A program made the position numbers and the translations under genes. A stretch of DNA of 64,000 nucleotides, from NCBI RefSeq assembly GCF_028307215.1, contig NZ_JAQMHV010000001.1:372001-436000 (forward strand), written 5' to 3'. Source of the stretch: Falsirhodobacter sp. 20TX0035 (lineage in GTDB: Bacteria > Pseudomonadota > Alphaproteobacteria > Rhodobacterales > Rhodobacteraceae). Shown here one piece after another: positions 1 through 8,407 of this stretch (its first letter is position 1; every line of letters starts with the position of its first letter). The notes under the pieces are model-generated. The model had not been told where the DNA came from and did no database searches. It saw nothing but the letters and a program-made list of their open reading frames with translations.

Positions 1-2015
1 TGCTGCTGAGCTACGAGGATGCGCCCCGCATCTTCGCCGGCCTGCAACGGGTGATCGTGGACGAGATTCACGCCTTGGCCGAAGGCAAGCGCGGCGACCA
101 GCTGATGCTGGGCCTGTCGCGCCTGCAGACGCTGGCGCCCGGTCTGCGCCGCGTGGGCCTGTCGGCCACCGTGGAAGACCCGCCTGCGCTGGCCCGCTTC
201 CTCAGCCCCACGGCCTGCCGCATCCTGCACGCCGATCCCGGCCCCGATCCCGACATCCGGATGATGGACACCGAACGCAGCCCCCCATGGGCCGGCGAAG
301 GCGGCCGCTACGCCATCCCCGACGTGCTGGCCGAGGTGAAGCGCCACAACACCACGCTCATCTTCCACAACACGCGGGCGCAGGCGGAGCTGTTCTTCCA
401 CGACCTGTGGCTCGCCAACGAGGAGTCGTTGCCCATCGGCATCCACCACGGGTCGCTGTCGCGCGAACAGCGGCAAAGGGTGGAGGCGGCGATGGCGGCC
501 GGCGCGTTGCGGGCCATCGTCTGCACCGGCAGCCTCGATCTGGGCATCGACTGGGGCGATGTGGATCTGGTCATCCAGGTCGGCGCGCCGAAGAACGTCA
601 AGCGGCTGGTGCAGCGGATCGGCCGGGCGAACCACCGCTACAACGCGCCGTCGAAGGCGCTGCTGATCCCCGCCAACCGGTTCGAGGTGGTGGAATGCGT
701 GGCCGCCCTGCAAGCCGTGAAGGCCCATGACTTGGACGGGGAGCCGCGCGGGCGCGGTCCGCGCGACGTGCTGTGCCAGCACATCCTCGCCACCGCCTGC
801 GCGGGCCCGTTCGACGCCACCGCCCTGTTCGCCGAGGTGCGCACTGCCGGCCCCTATGCCGACCTGACGCGGGCAGAGTTCGACGACTGTCTCGATTTCT
901 GCGCCACGGGTGGCTACGCGCTGGCCGCCTACGACCGCTGGCGCCGGCTGATGGAGCGGGACGGCATGTGGCAGTTGCGCGATCCCCGGTCGGCGTTGGT
1001 GATCCGCCAGAACCTTGGCACCATCATCGACACGGACAAGCTGAAGGTCCGCTTCAAGGGCCGCGGCGGTGCGCCTTTGGGAGAGGTGGAGGAGATGTTC
1101 GCCGCCAGCCTGACCAAGAACGACACCTTCCTGCTGGCCGGCCAGATCGTCCGCTACGAAGGGCTGAACGAGCTGACGGTGGAGGTGTCCCGTTCCCCCG
1201 CGAAGGAGCCGCGGGTGGCGATGTATGGCGGGGTGAAGGCCCCCACCTCGATCCTGCTGACGCACCGCATCCTTCAGATGTTCGAGGCGGGCGGCTTCCA
1301 CGCCCTGCCCCGCCACACCGTCGAATGGCTGAACCTGCAGCAGGAGGTGTCGCGCCTGCCCACCGAGCACCGCCTGTTGATCGAGACGTTTCCCGACGCG
1401 GGCCGCGAATACATGTGCGTCTACGGCTTTGCCGGCCGCCATGCGATGCAGACGCTGGGCCTTCTGCTGACTCGGCGGATGGAGGTGGCGGGACTGGCGC
1501 CGCTGGGTTTCGTGCCCACCGATTACGCCGTCCTGATCTGGGGGCTGGAGGAGGTGACCGACCCCGCCCCCCTGTTCGACCCCACCGACCTGCGCGACGG
1601 GCTGGAAACGTGGCTGCACGGCAACGCGGTGATGAAGCGGACCTTCCGAAACTCTGCCGTGATCGCGGGGCTGATCGAACGCACCCATCAGGGGCGGCGC
1701 AAGTCCGGGCGGCAGGCGACCTTCTCCTCGGACATTCTGTACGACACGCTGCGCCGCTACGACCCCGACCACCTGATGCTTCAGGTCACGCGCGAGGAGG
1801 CGGAGCGCGGCCTTGTCGATTTCGGCCGGATCGAGGAGATGCTGACCCGCGTCCACGGCCAGATCGACCTGGTGCGCCGCGACCGCGTCACCCCGCTGGC
1901 CGCGCCCCTGATGCTGGAACGCGGACGGGTGCCGGTGGCCGGCGCGGGACGCGAACGGCTGATGGAGGCGGAGGCCGAACGGTTGATGGCGGAGTCCGGT
2001 CTGTCCACCCTGTGA
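1..2015 (+). CDS. Lhr-family DEXH-box DNA helicase (ligase-associated type), 5' end outside window
   Basis: Superfamily 2 helicase whose frame is already open at the left edge (reading from base 3), so the N-terminus with Walker A is missing; 671 residues are visible. Seen directly: the Walker B box VDEIH (from base 57), motif III LSAT (from about 159), and motif VI QRIGRANHR (612-638) after LDLGIDWG. The PANRFEVVEC stretch after motif VI and the long C-terminal Lhr core resemble the helicase that accompanies DNA-repair ligases in many alphaproteobacteria. It probably remodels DNA during repair. The usual partner pdeM is not downstream; hemF converges instead, so the ligase partner, if present, would lie to the left. 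The family call is firm, the ligase association is inference. Confidence 0.9.
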   Translation, partial: LLSYEDAPRIFAGLQRVIVDEIHALAEGKRGDQLMLGLSRLQTLAPGLRRVGLSATVEDPPALARFLSPTACRILHADPGPDPDIRMMDTERSPPWAGEGGRYAIPDVLAEVKRHNTTLIFHNTRAQAELFFHDLWLANEESLPIGIHHGSLSREQRQRVEAAMAAGALRAIVCTGSLDLGIDWGDVDLVIQVGAPKNVKRLVQRIGRANHRYNAPSKALLIPANRFEVVECVAALQAVKAHDLDGEPRGRGPRDVLCQHILATACAGPFDATALFAEVRTAGPYADLTRAEFDDCLDFCATGGYALAAYDRWRRLMERDGMWQLRDPRSALVIRQNLGTIIDTDKLKVRFKGRGGAPLGEVEEMFAASLTKNDTFLLAGQIVRYEGLNELTVEVSRSPAKEPRVAMYGGVKAPTSILLTHRILQMFEAGGFHALPRHTVEWLNLQQEVSRLPTEHRLLIETFPDAGREYMCVYGFAGRHAMQTLGLLLTRRMEVAGLAPLGFVPTDYAVLIWGLEEVTDPAPLFDPTDLRDGLETWLHGNAVMKRTFRNSAVIAGLIERTHQGRRKSGRQATFSSDILYDTLRRYDPDHLMLQVTREEAERGLVDFGRIEEMLTRVHGQIDLVRRDRVTPLAAPLMLERGRVPVAGAGRERLMEAEAERLMAESGLSTL

Positions 2016-2151
2016 TCGAAACGGGTGATGCCGATACGGCCGCCAGCCGTTCCAGCCGGATGCCCTTGACGGTAGGAGAGCGCTCATTGCCCCGAAGGTG
2101 ACCGACTTCCGGAACGCAGCTGCACGCGATGAAGCGCCCCTGCAGGACTCG

Positions 2152-2174
2152 AAGGCGCCCGACCAGGGCGCCTT
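2152..2174 (+). terminator. Hairpin terminator between convergent helicase and hemF
   Basis: Perfect 9-bp stem AAGGCGCCC / GGGCGCCTT with loop GACCA, followed by TCC on the plus strand. It sits between the helicase stop (2015) and the hemF stop (2184), so it could serve both strands. The T-run is very short. The preceding 136 bases (2016-2151) hold no gene I can recognise. Confidence 0.6.
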
Positions 2175-2183
2175 TCCGTCGGA

Positions 2184-3038
2184 TCAGGGCCAGCGGGCCA
2201 AGGGCGGCAGGCTCATCAGTACGGCGTTCGCGTCGTGGCCGGATTCCAGACCGAACTTCGTGCCCCGGTCGTAGACGAGGTTGTATTCCGCATAAAGCCC
2301 GCGATGGATCAGCTGCGTTTCGCGGTCGGCCTCCGTGAACGGCGTGTCGCGGCGGCGGTCGCACAGCGGCAGGAAGGCCAGCAGGAAGGTGCGACCCACC
2401 TCCTGCGTGAAGGCGAAATCCGCCTCCCAATCGCCGGTGTTCAGGTCGTCATAGAAGATGCCGCCCACGCCCCGGGCACGCTTGCGGTGGGGGATGTAGA
2501 AGTATTCATCCGCCCAGGCCTTGAAGCGGGGATAGTAGGTCGGGTCGTGCCGGTCGCAGCCACCCTTCAGCGTGTCGTGGAACTGGGCCGTGTCCTGATC
2601 GTATTCGATGCAGGGGTTCAGGTCCGACCCGCCCCCGAACCACCACGCGCCGGGCGTCCAGAACATGCGAGTGTTCATGTGGACGGCCGGGCAATGCGGG
2701 TTCTGCATGTGTGCCACGAGGCTGACGCCCGAAGCCCAGAAGCGCGGATCGTCCTCGATTCCCGGCACCCCGCGCGAGGCCATGGCCTTGGCCGCCCCCG
2801 GTGATAGTGTTCCGTGCACGGTGGAGATGTTGACGCCCACCTTCTCGAACAGGCGGCCTCCGCGCATCACGCTCATCCGGCCTCCGCCACCGCCCTCGGC
2901 GCGGGTGGTCGGCGTCACCTCGAACCGGCCCGCCGGGGCGGCGGAAGCGGTCGAGTCTTCCGCCGCCTCGAAGGCGGCGACGATGGTGTCGCGAAGCTGG
3001 TTGAACCAGTCCGAGGCGCGGGTCTTCAATTCGTCCAT
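2184..3038 (-). CDS. hemF: Oxygen-dependent coproporphyrinogen III oxidase
   Basis: Catalyses O2-dependent oxidative decarboxylation of coproporphyrinogen III to protoporphyrinogen IX in the haem and tetrapyrrole branch; soluble and cytoplasmic. The 284-residue product carries the family hallmarks: an N-terminal RMSVMRGGRLFEKVGVN segment, HMNTRMF, WWFGGGSDLNP, and the signature region FKAWADEYFYIPHR followed by RGVGGIFYDDL. The ATG at 3038 (MDELKTR) was chosen because AAGGAG lies 8 bases before it; longer starts would remove that ribosome site. It diverges from the lipoprotein gene at 3139 and converges on the helicase. No TTGAT-N4-ATCAA FnrL-like site was seen in the 100-bp upstream gap. Confidence 0.95.
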   Translation of the reverse strand: MDELKTRASDWFNQLRDTIVAAFEAAEDSTASAAPAGRFEVTPTTRAEGGGGGRMSVMRGGRLFEKVGVNISTVHGTLSPGAAKAMASRGVPGIEDDPRFWASGVSLVAHMQNPHCPAVHMNTRMFWTPGAWWFGGGSDLNPCIEYDQDTAQFHDTLKGGCDRHDPTYYPRFKAWADEYFYIPHRKRARGVGGIFYDDLNTGDWEADFAFTQEVGRTFLLAFLPLCDRRRDTPFTEADRETQLIHRGLYAEYNLVYDRGTKFGLESGHDANAVLMSLPPLARWP

Positions 3039-3089
3039 GGCATGCACTCCTTGGAGCGAATCCGTAGCAGGAAGCCGCTGCAAGGACCA

Positions 3090-3118
3090 TTGGAAGCGCC
3101 ACGCGCCCACGCTATATT
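3090..3118 (+). promoter_or_regulatory. Sigma-70-like promoter for the 3139 lipoprotein
   Basis: TTGGAA (3090-3095), a 17-bp spacer and TATATT (3113-3118). Transcription would start near 3125, about 14 bases before the ATG at 3139. The spacing and -10 box are good for a housekeeping promoter in a GC-rich background. Confidence 0.5.
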
Positions 3119-3138
3119 TCGTCGCAGTGGAGGATCCG

Positions 3139-3549
3139 ATGAAAGCCCTGTTCGTCTTGCCCCTGATGGCCGCGCTGGCGGCCTGCGCCACCCCCCGCGA
3201 ACGCTGCGTGTCCGAAGCGACCCGCAACCTGCGCGTGGTCGACCGCCTGATCGTGCAGACCGAGGGGACGCTGTCCCGCGGCTATGGCGTCGAACAGTAC
3301 CAGGTCACGCGCCCGACATGGCGGCAATGCGGCTGGTATCCCGTCCGCACCCGCGACGGCCACATCGTGCGCGGCGCCCCCCGCATGTGCTGGGAGGACG
3401 AGATCGAGACGCGGGAACGCGCCGTCGCCGTCAACCTGAACGAGGAGGCGGCGACCCTGAAAAGCCTGCGCGACAAGCGCGCCAGCCTTGCGCGCACCGC
3501 CAACGCGGCCGTCGCGCAATGCGCGGCGACCTATCCCGCCACGCGCTGA
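3139..3549 (+). CDS. Small lipoprotein of unknown function
   Basis: 136-residue predicted lipoprotein. The N-terminus MKALFVLPLMAALAAC is a type II signal peptide with lipobox LAAC, so Cys16 would be lipidated and the rest periplasmic. The mature part is basic, has four further cysteines, and ends in a helical segment (ERAVAVNLNEEAATLKSLRDKR). The ATG follows GTGGAGGATCCG, a reasonable ribosome site. Its last 19 bases overlap the 3' end of the convergent methyltransferase gene. I do not recognise a family; I infer only envelope location. Confidence 0.75.
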   Translation: MKALFVLPLMAALAACATPRERCVSEATRNLRVVDRLIVQTEGTLSRGYGVEQYQVTRPTWRQCGWYPVRTRDGHIVRGAPRMCWEDEIETRERAVAVNLNEEAATLKSLRDKRASLARTANAAVAQCAATYPATR

Positions 3550-4493
3550 CGGATCGGACCGTCGGCTCGGATCACGCGGAAGGCGCTGTCGCCGGCGATC
3601 TCCTCCACCTTGCGGAAGCGGGCGTCCAGCGCCTCGCGGTACGGAAGGTGGCGGTTGGCGACCAGCCAAAGCGTCCCGTCCGGCACCAGCATTCCGGCCG
3701 CCGCCATGACGAAGGCCATGCCCAAACGCGGATCGGCGTCGCGCCCCACGTGGAAGGGCGGGTTGCAGATGACGTGATGGGCCAGCTGGTCGGGCCGGAA
3801 CGCCGTGGCGTCCGCCCAGTGGAACCGCGCCCGTTCGTCCGCAACGTTCACGCGGGCGCAGGCCAGGGCGTCGGCCTCAGCCTCCACCAGATCGACCTGC
3901 TTGGCGCCCTTTTCCAGCGCGGCGCGGGCAAGGTATCCCCAACCGGCGCCCAGATCCAGCACGCGGCCCTTCAGCGCGGGCAGCGCCTGCGCCAGCAGGA
4001 CCGACCCGCGATCGGGGCCGTCCGCGGAAAACACCCCCGGCACCGTCTGGAACCCGTCCACCATCACCGGCCGCGACGCCCATTCCGACAGGTCGGCGCG
4101 GAAGGTGAACAGCTTGCCATGCGCCTTCACGACCGGCTCCGACACCTCGCCCCGCTTGCGCAGGTCCTTCAGGATCGAATCGACGCCGTCCGTCTTCTGG
4201 CCGTCCACCACGGCCAGCGCGGCGCGGGACGCACGTTCCAGCATCGCGTGGGCGTGGGCCTTGGCGCGGGGCAGGCAGACGATCACGGTCGCCGCATCTT
4301 CAGGACAGTCGGTCGCCACCTGCCAGCCTTGGGCGGCGAAGTGTTCGTAGTCCGGCTTGAAGCCCGTGACCACGGTGACGCGATCCTTCGGCAGGGCCGA
4401 AAGGTCGTCCCCCAGACGCGGGCGCAGAACGGCGATCCGCCCTTCCGGCAGGTCAAGACTGCCAAGGGCAAGCTCCAGTCGGGCTGATCGCAC
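3531..4493 (-). CDS. rsmC: RsmC-like 16S rRNA guanine-N2 methyltransferase
   Basis: SAM-dependent methyltransferase of the RsmC/RlmG group, which in E. coli modifies G1207 of 16S rRNA. The 320-residue length and layout (a degenerate N-terminal half, then a catalytic half) match the family. Visible motifs are the SAM-binding loop VLDLGAGWGYL near residue 200, the acidic VEAEADA following it, and the catalytic box NPPFH. The start is GTG at 4493, immediately after the clpS stop (TAAGTG), with GGAAGAA just upstream, so it is probably translationally coupled to clpS. Substrate specificity is inferred from family resemblance. Confidence 0.85.
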   Translation of the reverse strand: MRSARLELALGSLDLPEGRIAVLRPRLGDDLSALPKDRVTVVTGFKPDYEHFAAQGWQVATDCPEDAATVIVCLPRAKAHAHAMLERASRAALAVVDGQKTDGVDSILKDLRKRGEVSEPVVKAHGKLFTFRADLSEWASRPVMVDGFQTVPGVFSADGPDRGSVLLAQALPALKGRVLDLGAGWGYLARAALEKGAKQVDLVEAEADALACARVNVADERARFHWADATAFRPDQLAHHVICNPPFHVGRDADPRLGMAFVMAAAGMLVPDGTLWLVANRHLPYREALDARFRKVEEIAGDSAFRVIRADGPIRQRVAG

Positions 4494-4838
4494 TTATTCT
4501 TCCTTTTCCATCGTGCATTGCAGAGGATGCTGGTGGCGGCGGGCGAAATCCATCACCTGCGCCACCTTGGTTTCCGCCACCTCGTGGCTGAACACCCCCA
4601 CGACCGCGAGGCCCTTCTTGTGGACCGTCAGCATGATCTCGAACGATTGGGCGTGCGTCAGGCCGAAGAAGCGTTCCAGCACGTGGACCACGAATTCCAT
4701 CGGCGTGTAATCGTCGTTCAGCAGCATCACCTTGTACAAGGGCGGGCGCTGCGTCTTCGGCTTGGTCTTCGTCAGGATCGAGGCGTCGTCGCCCGGCTGA
4801 TTGGGCGATCCGGCCATGAAAAGCGGAGTGATTGCCAT
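4494..4838 (-). CDS. clpS: ATP-dependent Clp protease adaptor ClpS
   Basis: Adaptor that binds the ClpA N-domain and delivers N-degron substrates to ClpAP. The 114-residue product has a flexible N-terminus and the core [21 protein letters not shown], where NDD and the following hydrophobic residues form the N-degron pocket, and then HVLERFFGL. The ATG at 4838 gives the usual family length; a second in-frame ATG at 4817 would shorten only the disordered arm. A TATATT sequence (4885-4880 on this strand) could be its -10 box. It is the first gene of a two-gene unit with the rsmC-like gene. Confidence 0.95.
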   Translation of the reverse strand: MAITPLFMAGSPNQPGDDASILTKTKPKTQRPPLYKVMLLNDDYTPMEFVVHVLERFFGLTHAQSFEIMLTVHKKGLAVVGVFSHEVAETKVAQVMDFARRHQHPLQCTMEKEE

Positions 4839-4917
4839 GAAAGCGGGCCCTTGACGGTTCACGGAGGGGGATGGAATGGAATATAGCCCATTCGGCGGCC
4901 GGGAAAAAGGGGGACGC

Positions 4918-5628
4918 ATGCTGACGACCATCGGCTTCGACGCGGACGACACGCTGTGGCACAACGAAAGCTTCTTCCGGCTGACGCAGGACCGCTTCGT
5001 CGAACTGCTGGCGGATCATGCCCCCGTCGATCACCTGAACGACCGGCTGCTGGAAGCCGAGCGCCGCAACCTCGGCCGCTACGGCTTCGGGGTGAAGGGC
5101 TTCACCCTGTCCATGATCGAAACCGCGATCGAGGTGACGGAGGCCCGCGTGTCCGCCGGCGTCATCGCCGAGATCTTGGCGGCGGGACGCGAGATGCTGG
5201 CCCATCCGGTGGATCTGCTGCCCCATGCCCGCGCGGCGGTGGAGGCGGCGGCCGGCACCCACAAGGTGATCCTGATCACCAAGGGCGACCTTCTGGACCA
5301 GGAACGCAAGCTCGCGGCTTCCGGCCTCGGCGATCTGTTCCACGCGGTGGAGATCGTGTCGGACAAGACGCCCGCCGTCTATGCCCGCCTGTTTTGCCGC
5401 CACGGCGACGGGGCGGAACGGGGGGTGATGGTGGGCAACTCCCTCAACTCCGACGTGCTGCCGATGCTGGCGGCGGGGGGCCACGGCGTGCATGTGCCGC
5501 ACGGCCCGGTCTGGGCCCTGGACCATGCCGAACCCCCCGAGGCGGCCCCCCGCTTCCACGAATTGCCCGACCTGTCCGGGCTGCCCGCACTTCTTGCGGC
5601 GCTGGACGGTGCAAACACATCATCTTGA
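4918..5628 (+). CDS. HAD-superfamily hydrolase
   Basis: 236-residue haloacid-dehalogenase-like phosphatase. Motif I is FDADDTLWH at the N-terminus, with Asp8 as nucleophile and Asp10 as acid/base; motif II is LITKGD; motif III is a lysine in VSDKTP; motif IV is in VGNSLNSD. The cap is helical and of the YjjG/phosphoglycolate-phosphatase kind. The ATG was chosen because GGGGGAC precedes it; the upstream in-frame codons have no ribosome site. It diverges from clpS across 79 bp. The physiological substrate cannot be read from sequence. Confidence 0.85.
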   Translation: MLTTIGFDADDTLWHNESFFRLTQDRFVELLADHAPVDHLNDRLLEAERRNLGRYGFGVKGFTLSMIETAIEVTEARVSAGVIAEILAAGREMLAHPVDLLPHARAAVEAAAGTHKVILITKGDLLDQERKLAASGLGDLFHAVEIVSDKTPAVYARLFCRHGDGAERGVMVGNSLNSDVLPMLAAGGHGVHVPHGPVWALDHAEPPEAAPRFHELPDLSGLPALLAALDGANTSS

Positions 5629-5671
5629 CCCTACGCGACGTCACGAAAATGCCAGAGGAATAAGGGTTTCG

Positions 5672-5739
5672 ACAGGGCGGACCCTGTGTTACCGTTTCCG
5701 GGACAAAGCCCCTTCGATCAATGAAAGGGGCGTCGAAGG
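5672..5739 (+). other. Leader hairpins upstream of the D,D-carboxypeptidase
   Basis: The 133-bp gap 5629-5761 holds a 6-bp hairpin ACAGGG/CCCTGT (5672-5677/5682-5687). It is followed by two mutually exclusive 7-bp stems: GCCCCTT/AAGGGGC (5708-5714/5725-5731) and CCTTCGA/TCGAAGG (5711-5717/5733-5739). They share bases 5711-5714, so only one can form. The ribosome site AAGGGAC (about 5750) is outside both. A regulatory role is speculative. Confidence 0.35.
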
Positions 5740-5761
5740 CAGAACAGACAAGGGACAGGCG

Positions 5762-7171
5762 ATGACTTCGCTTCTGGGGCAGTGCGTCCGTATCGCACTT
5801 CTTGCCGCATGGGTGGCCATTGGGCTGGCCGGCATGGCGCGCGCCGCGCCTTACGCCGCCTACGTCATGGACGCGCGCACCGGCGAGACACTTTATTCGC
5901 AAAACGCCGAGACGCCGCTGAACCCGGCGTCCCTGACCAAGATGATGACGCTCTACATCGCGTTCCAGTCCATCCAGCAGGGCAAGATCACGCTGGACAC
6001 GCTGGTCACGGTGTCCAAGAACGCTGCGTCGCAGCCACCCTCGCGCCTGGGTCTGCGGGCCGGTCAAAAGATCGCCCTGCGCTACCTGATCCGCGCGGCA
6101 GCCGTGAAATCGGCCAACGACGCCGCCTCGGCCATCGGCGACGCGATCGGCGGGAACGAGGAAGCGTTCGCCCAGATGATGACCCGCACCGCGCGGGCGC
6201 TGGGCATGCAGAACTCCACCTTCAAGAACGCGAACGGCCTGACGCGGGCGGGTCACCTCGCCTCGGCCCACGACCTGTCGACGCTGGGGCGGCACCTGTT
6301 CTTCGACTTCCCGGCCTATTACAACCTCTTCTCGCGGCGCAGCACGGATGCGGGCATGGCCACCGTCGCCAGCACCAACCGCCGGTTCCTGGATGCCTAT
6401 GAAGGCGCGGACGGGATCAAGACGGGCTACACCTCGGCCGCGGGCTTCAACCTGACCGCCTCGGCCCTGCGCGGCAACACGCGAATCATCGCGACGGTCA
6501 TGGGCGGCACCTCCACCGCCGACCGGAACGCCAAGATGGCGAAGCTGCTGGATCTGGGCTTCCAGAAGGCCCCTGCCAACGCGCCGATCATCCCGCCGCC
6601 CGCGCCCAACTATTCGGGCACAAGCGCGCCGCTGGTGGCCAGCGCACCGCAGGCCGTGGCCCCGCAGCCCACGACGCCGACGGCGGCCGAGGCGAGCTTG
6701 GTCGCCAGTTCCCTGCGCCCGCGCCTGCGTCCGGGCAGTCCCGGCATCGGGATGCAGGACAGCATCGACGACGCGGTTCAGGTCGCCTCGGCCGCGCCGC
6801 TTCCCGTGACGGACACCGATTCGATCAACGCCGCCGTGGCGGCCGCGGCGGCCGAACCCCTGCCGTTCGAGGTGGTGGCCGAAAAGGTCGCCGAAGCGCA
6901 GCCGCAGGAGGTGGTGACCATGGTGTCCACCTCGGGCGGGCGGCACTGGGGCGTGAATGTCGGACGCTTCAATTCCAGCTACGCGGCCGATCGGGCGATG
7001 ACGCAGATCGCCTTGACGGAAAGCGCCTCGCTGAACGAAGGGCTGCGCAAGATCGTGAAGCGCGCGGACGGCTATGACGCGAACATCATGGGCCTGTCCG
7101 AAGATCAGGCCAGCCTCGCCTGCCGACGGCTGAGGGCGCGATCGCAGGAATGCTTCGAGATCGGACCGTAA
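5762..7171 (+). CDS. dacC: D-alanyl-D-alanine carboxypeptidase (class C low-mass PBP) with SPOR-like C-terminus
   Basis: Periplasmic serine carboxypeptidase that trims the terminal D-Ala from peptidoglycan stem peptides. Residues 1-28 form a signal peptide ending MARA. The S11 peptidase domain carries all three catalytic motifs: S57-L-T-K60, S117-A-N119 and K220-T-G222. A Pro/Ala-rich linker follows, about residues 280-390. The last 80 or so residues (GRHWGVNVGRFNSSYAADRAM onward) look like a SPOR domain, which binds denuded glycan at division sites. The ATG at 5762 is the only start giving an N-terminal signal peptide. The paralogue symbol is uncertain. Confidence 0.9.
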   Translation: MTSLLGQCVRIALLAAWVAIGLAGMARAAPYAAYVMDARTGETLYSQNAETPLNPASLTKMMTLYIAFQSIQQGKITLDTLVTVSKNAASQPPSRLGLRAGQKIALRYLIRAAAVKSANDAASAIGDAIGGNEEAFAQMMTRTARALGMQNSTFKNANGLTRAGHLASAHDLSTLGRHLFFDFPAYYNLFSRRSTDAGMATVASTNRRFLDAYEGADGIKTGYTSAAGFNLTASALRGNTRIIATVMGGTSTADRNAKMAKLLDLGFQKAPANAPIIPPPAPNYSGTSAPLVASAPQAVAPQPTTPTAAEASLVASSLRPRLRPGSPGIGMQDSIDDAVQVASAAPLPVTDTDSINAAVAAAAAEPLPFEVVAEKVAEAQPQEVVTMVSTSGGRHWGVNVGRFNSSYAADRAMTQIALTESASLNEGLRKIVKRADGYDANIMGLSEDQASLACRRLRARSQECFEIGP

Positions 7172-7174
7172 CGA

Positions 7175-7200
7175 AAAGGCCGGGTGTCAGCCCGGCCTTT
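7175..7200. terminator. Bidirectional terminator with a stop codon in its loop
   Basis: Perfect 10-bp stem AAAGGCCGGG / CCCGGCCTTT with loop TGTCAG. Plus-strand transcripts of the carboxypeptidase gene end just before it; on the minus strand the stem is followed by a short T-run. The loop contains TCA (7187-7189), which is the TGA stop of the convergent glycosyltransferase, so that gene ends inside the terminator. Confidence 0.8.
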
Positions 7201-8407
7201 GTTCTTCCACGAAGGCGATCATGCGCGGCAGGCACACGTCGTGCAGATCGTACCGCTCCTGCACCGTGCGCCGCGCGGCCGCCTGCAGGGGGGCGAAGCG
7301 CTCCGGCTCGGCCAGCGCCTCGGTCAGCACCTGTTCCCAGCGGGGCACGTCAAAGAAATCGACCAGAAGGCCGTTTTCCCCGTCGCGGATCACCTCCCGC
7401 ACCGGCGCGGTGTCCGATCCGATGACCAGCGCCCCCGCCGACATCGCCTCTAGCATCGACCAAGACAGCACGAATGGATAGGTCAGGTAGGCGTGCGCCC
7501 GCGTGACCTGCATCAGGCTGCGGAACACGGGATAGCTGACATGCCCGGTGAAATGGACGCGCGACAGGTCGATGCGGTCGCGCACCTCCTCAAGGATCAG
7601 GTTGCGCCAGGTGCCCTGATCGGGCGCGCGGCCATAGCTGACGCCGTCGGCGCCCACGATCACCACCTGCGCCTTTGGCCGCGCCTTCAGGATCGCCGGC
7701 AGGGCGCGCATGAAGATGTGATATCCGCGATAGGGTTCGAGGTTGCGGTTCACCAGCGTCAGAACCTCGTCCCCCGCGCGCAGGGTGGGGCCATCGGGCA
7801 GCGTCACCACGGCGTCGGGATCGGGGGCCATGCGGGCGGTGTCGACGCCGTCGTGGATCACCTTTATCATGCGGCGCAGGGCGGGCGGATGCGTGCCGGC
7901 CTGCCATTCGGTGGGCGACAGGCCCGCATCGGCGTGCAGAAGCGCCTGCCCCAGATGCGCGGCGCGGCCCTGCGCGATCATCACCTGGTCGAACCCGGCC
8001 TTGTTCCATTCCGTGTCGAAGCCCACGTCCTGGCCGACGCCGTTGTAGTAGAACTCGGCATAGACGATCAGCCGCGCCTCGGGCCAGACGGTCTTCAGGA
8101 ACAGCGTTTCCCCCCAGCCGGAATGGCCGAAGATCACGTCCGGCACATAGCCCTCGGCCCGCATCTGTCGGGCGGCACGGGCGGCCACCACGCCCCGGTC
8201 GCTGTGGGTGGTGTAGTTGCGGCCCAGCCGCGTCGCCCCCGCATCCACGGGATCCGGCGCAAAGGTGTAGGTGGTCCGGGGAAACCCCGCGGGCCGGGTG
8301 TTGCGCGCGTCGGTCAGCACCCGGATCTCATGCCCCCGGGCGGCCAGCGCCGGGGCCAGATGCAGGAACTGCCCCGGATAATTCTGGTGCACCAGCAGGA
8401 TCTTCAC
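7187..8407 (-). CDS. Glycosyltransferase family 4
   Basis: 406-residue GT-B fold glycosyltransferase that transfers a sugar from an activated donor to an unknown acceptor. The N-terminal domain begins [21 protein letters not shown] with a glycine-rich donor loop. The C-terminal domain has VNRNLEPYRGYHIFMRAL, the substrate loop HFTGHVSYPVF, and the donor-binding LSWSMLEAMSAGALVIGSDTAPVREVI with the family EX7E-like acidic pair. The GTG start at 8407 overlaps the stop of the upstream ABC ATPase (GTGA), so it is the last gene of the transporter operon. The link between glycosylation and peptide uptake is unexplained. Confidence 0.85.
   Translation of the reverse strand: MKILLVHQNYPGQFLHLAPALAARGHEIRVLTDARNTRPAGFPRTTYTFAPDPVDAGATRLGRNYTTHSDRGVVAARAARQMRAEGYVPDVIFGHSGWGETLFLKTVWPEARLIVYAEFYYNGVGQDVGFDTEWNKAGFDQVMIAQGRAAHLGQALLHADAGLSPTEWQAGTHPPALRRMIKVIHDGVDTARMAPDPDAVVTLPDGPTLRAGDEVLTLVNRNLEPYRGYHIFMRALPAILKARPKAQVVIVGADGVSYGRAPDQGTWRNLILEEVRDRIDLSRVHFTGHVSYPVFRSLMQVTRAHAYLTYPFVLSWSMLEAMSAGALVIGSDTAPVREVIRDGENGLLVDFFDVPRWEQVLTEALAEPERFAPLQAAARRTVQERYDLHDVCLPRMIAFVEEQRPG

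Noticed and set aside
2016-2151. Possible small RNA between the helicase gene and the terminator
   Set aside because: No cloverleaf, conserved motif or promoter could be found by eye.
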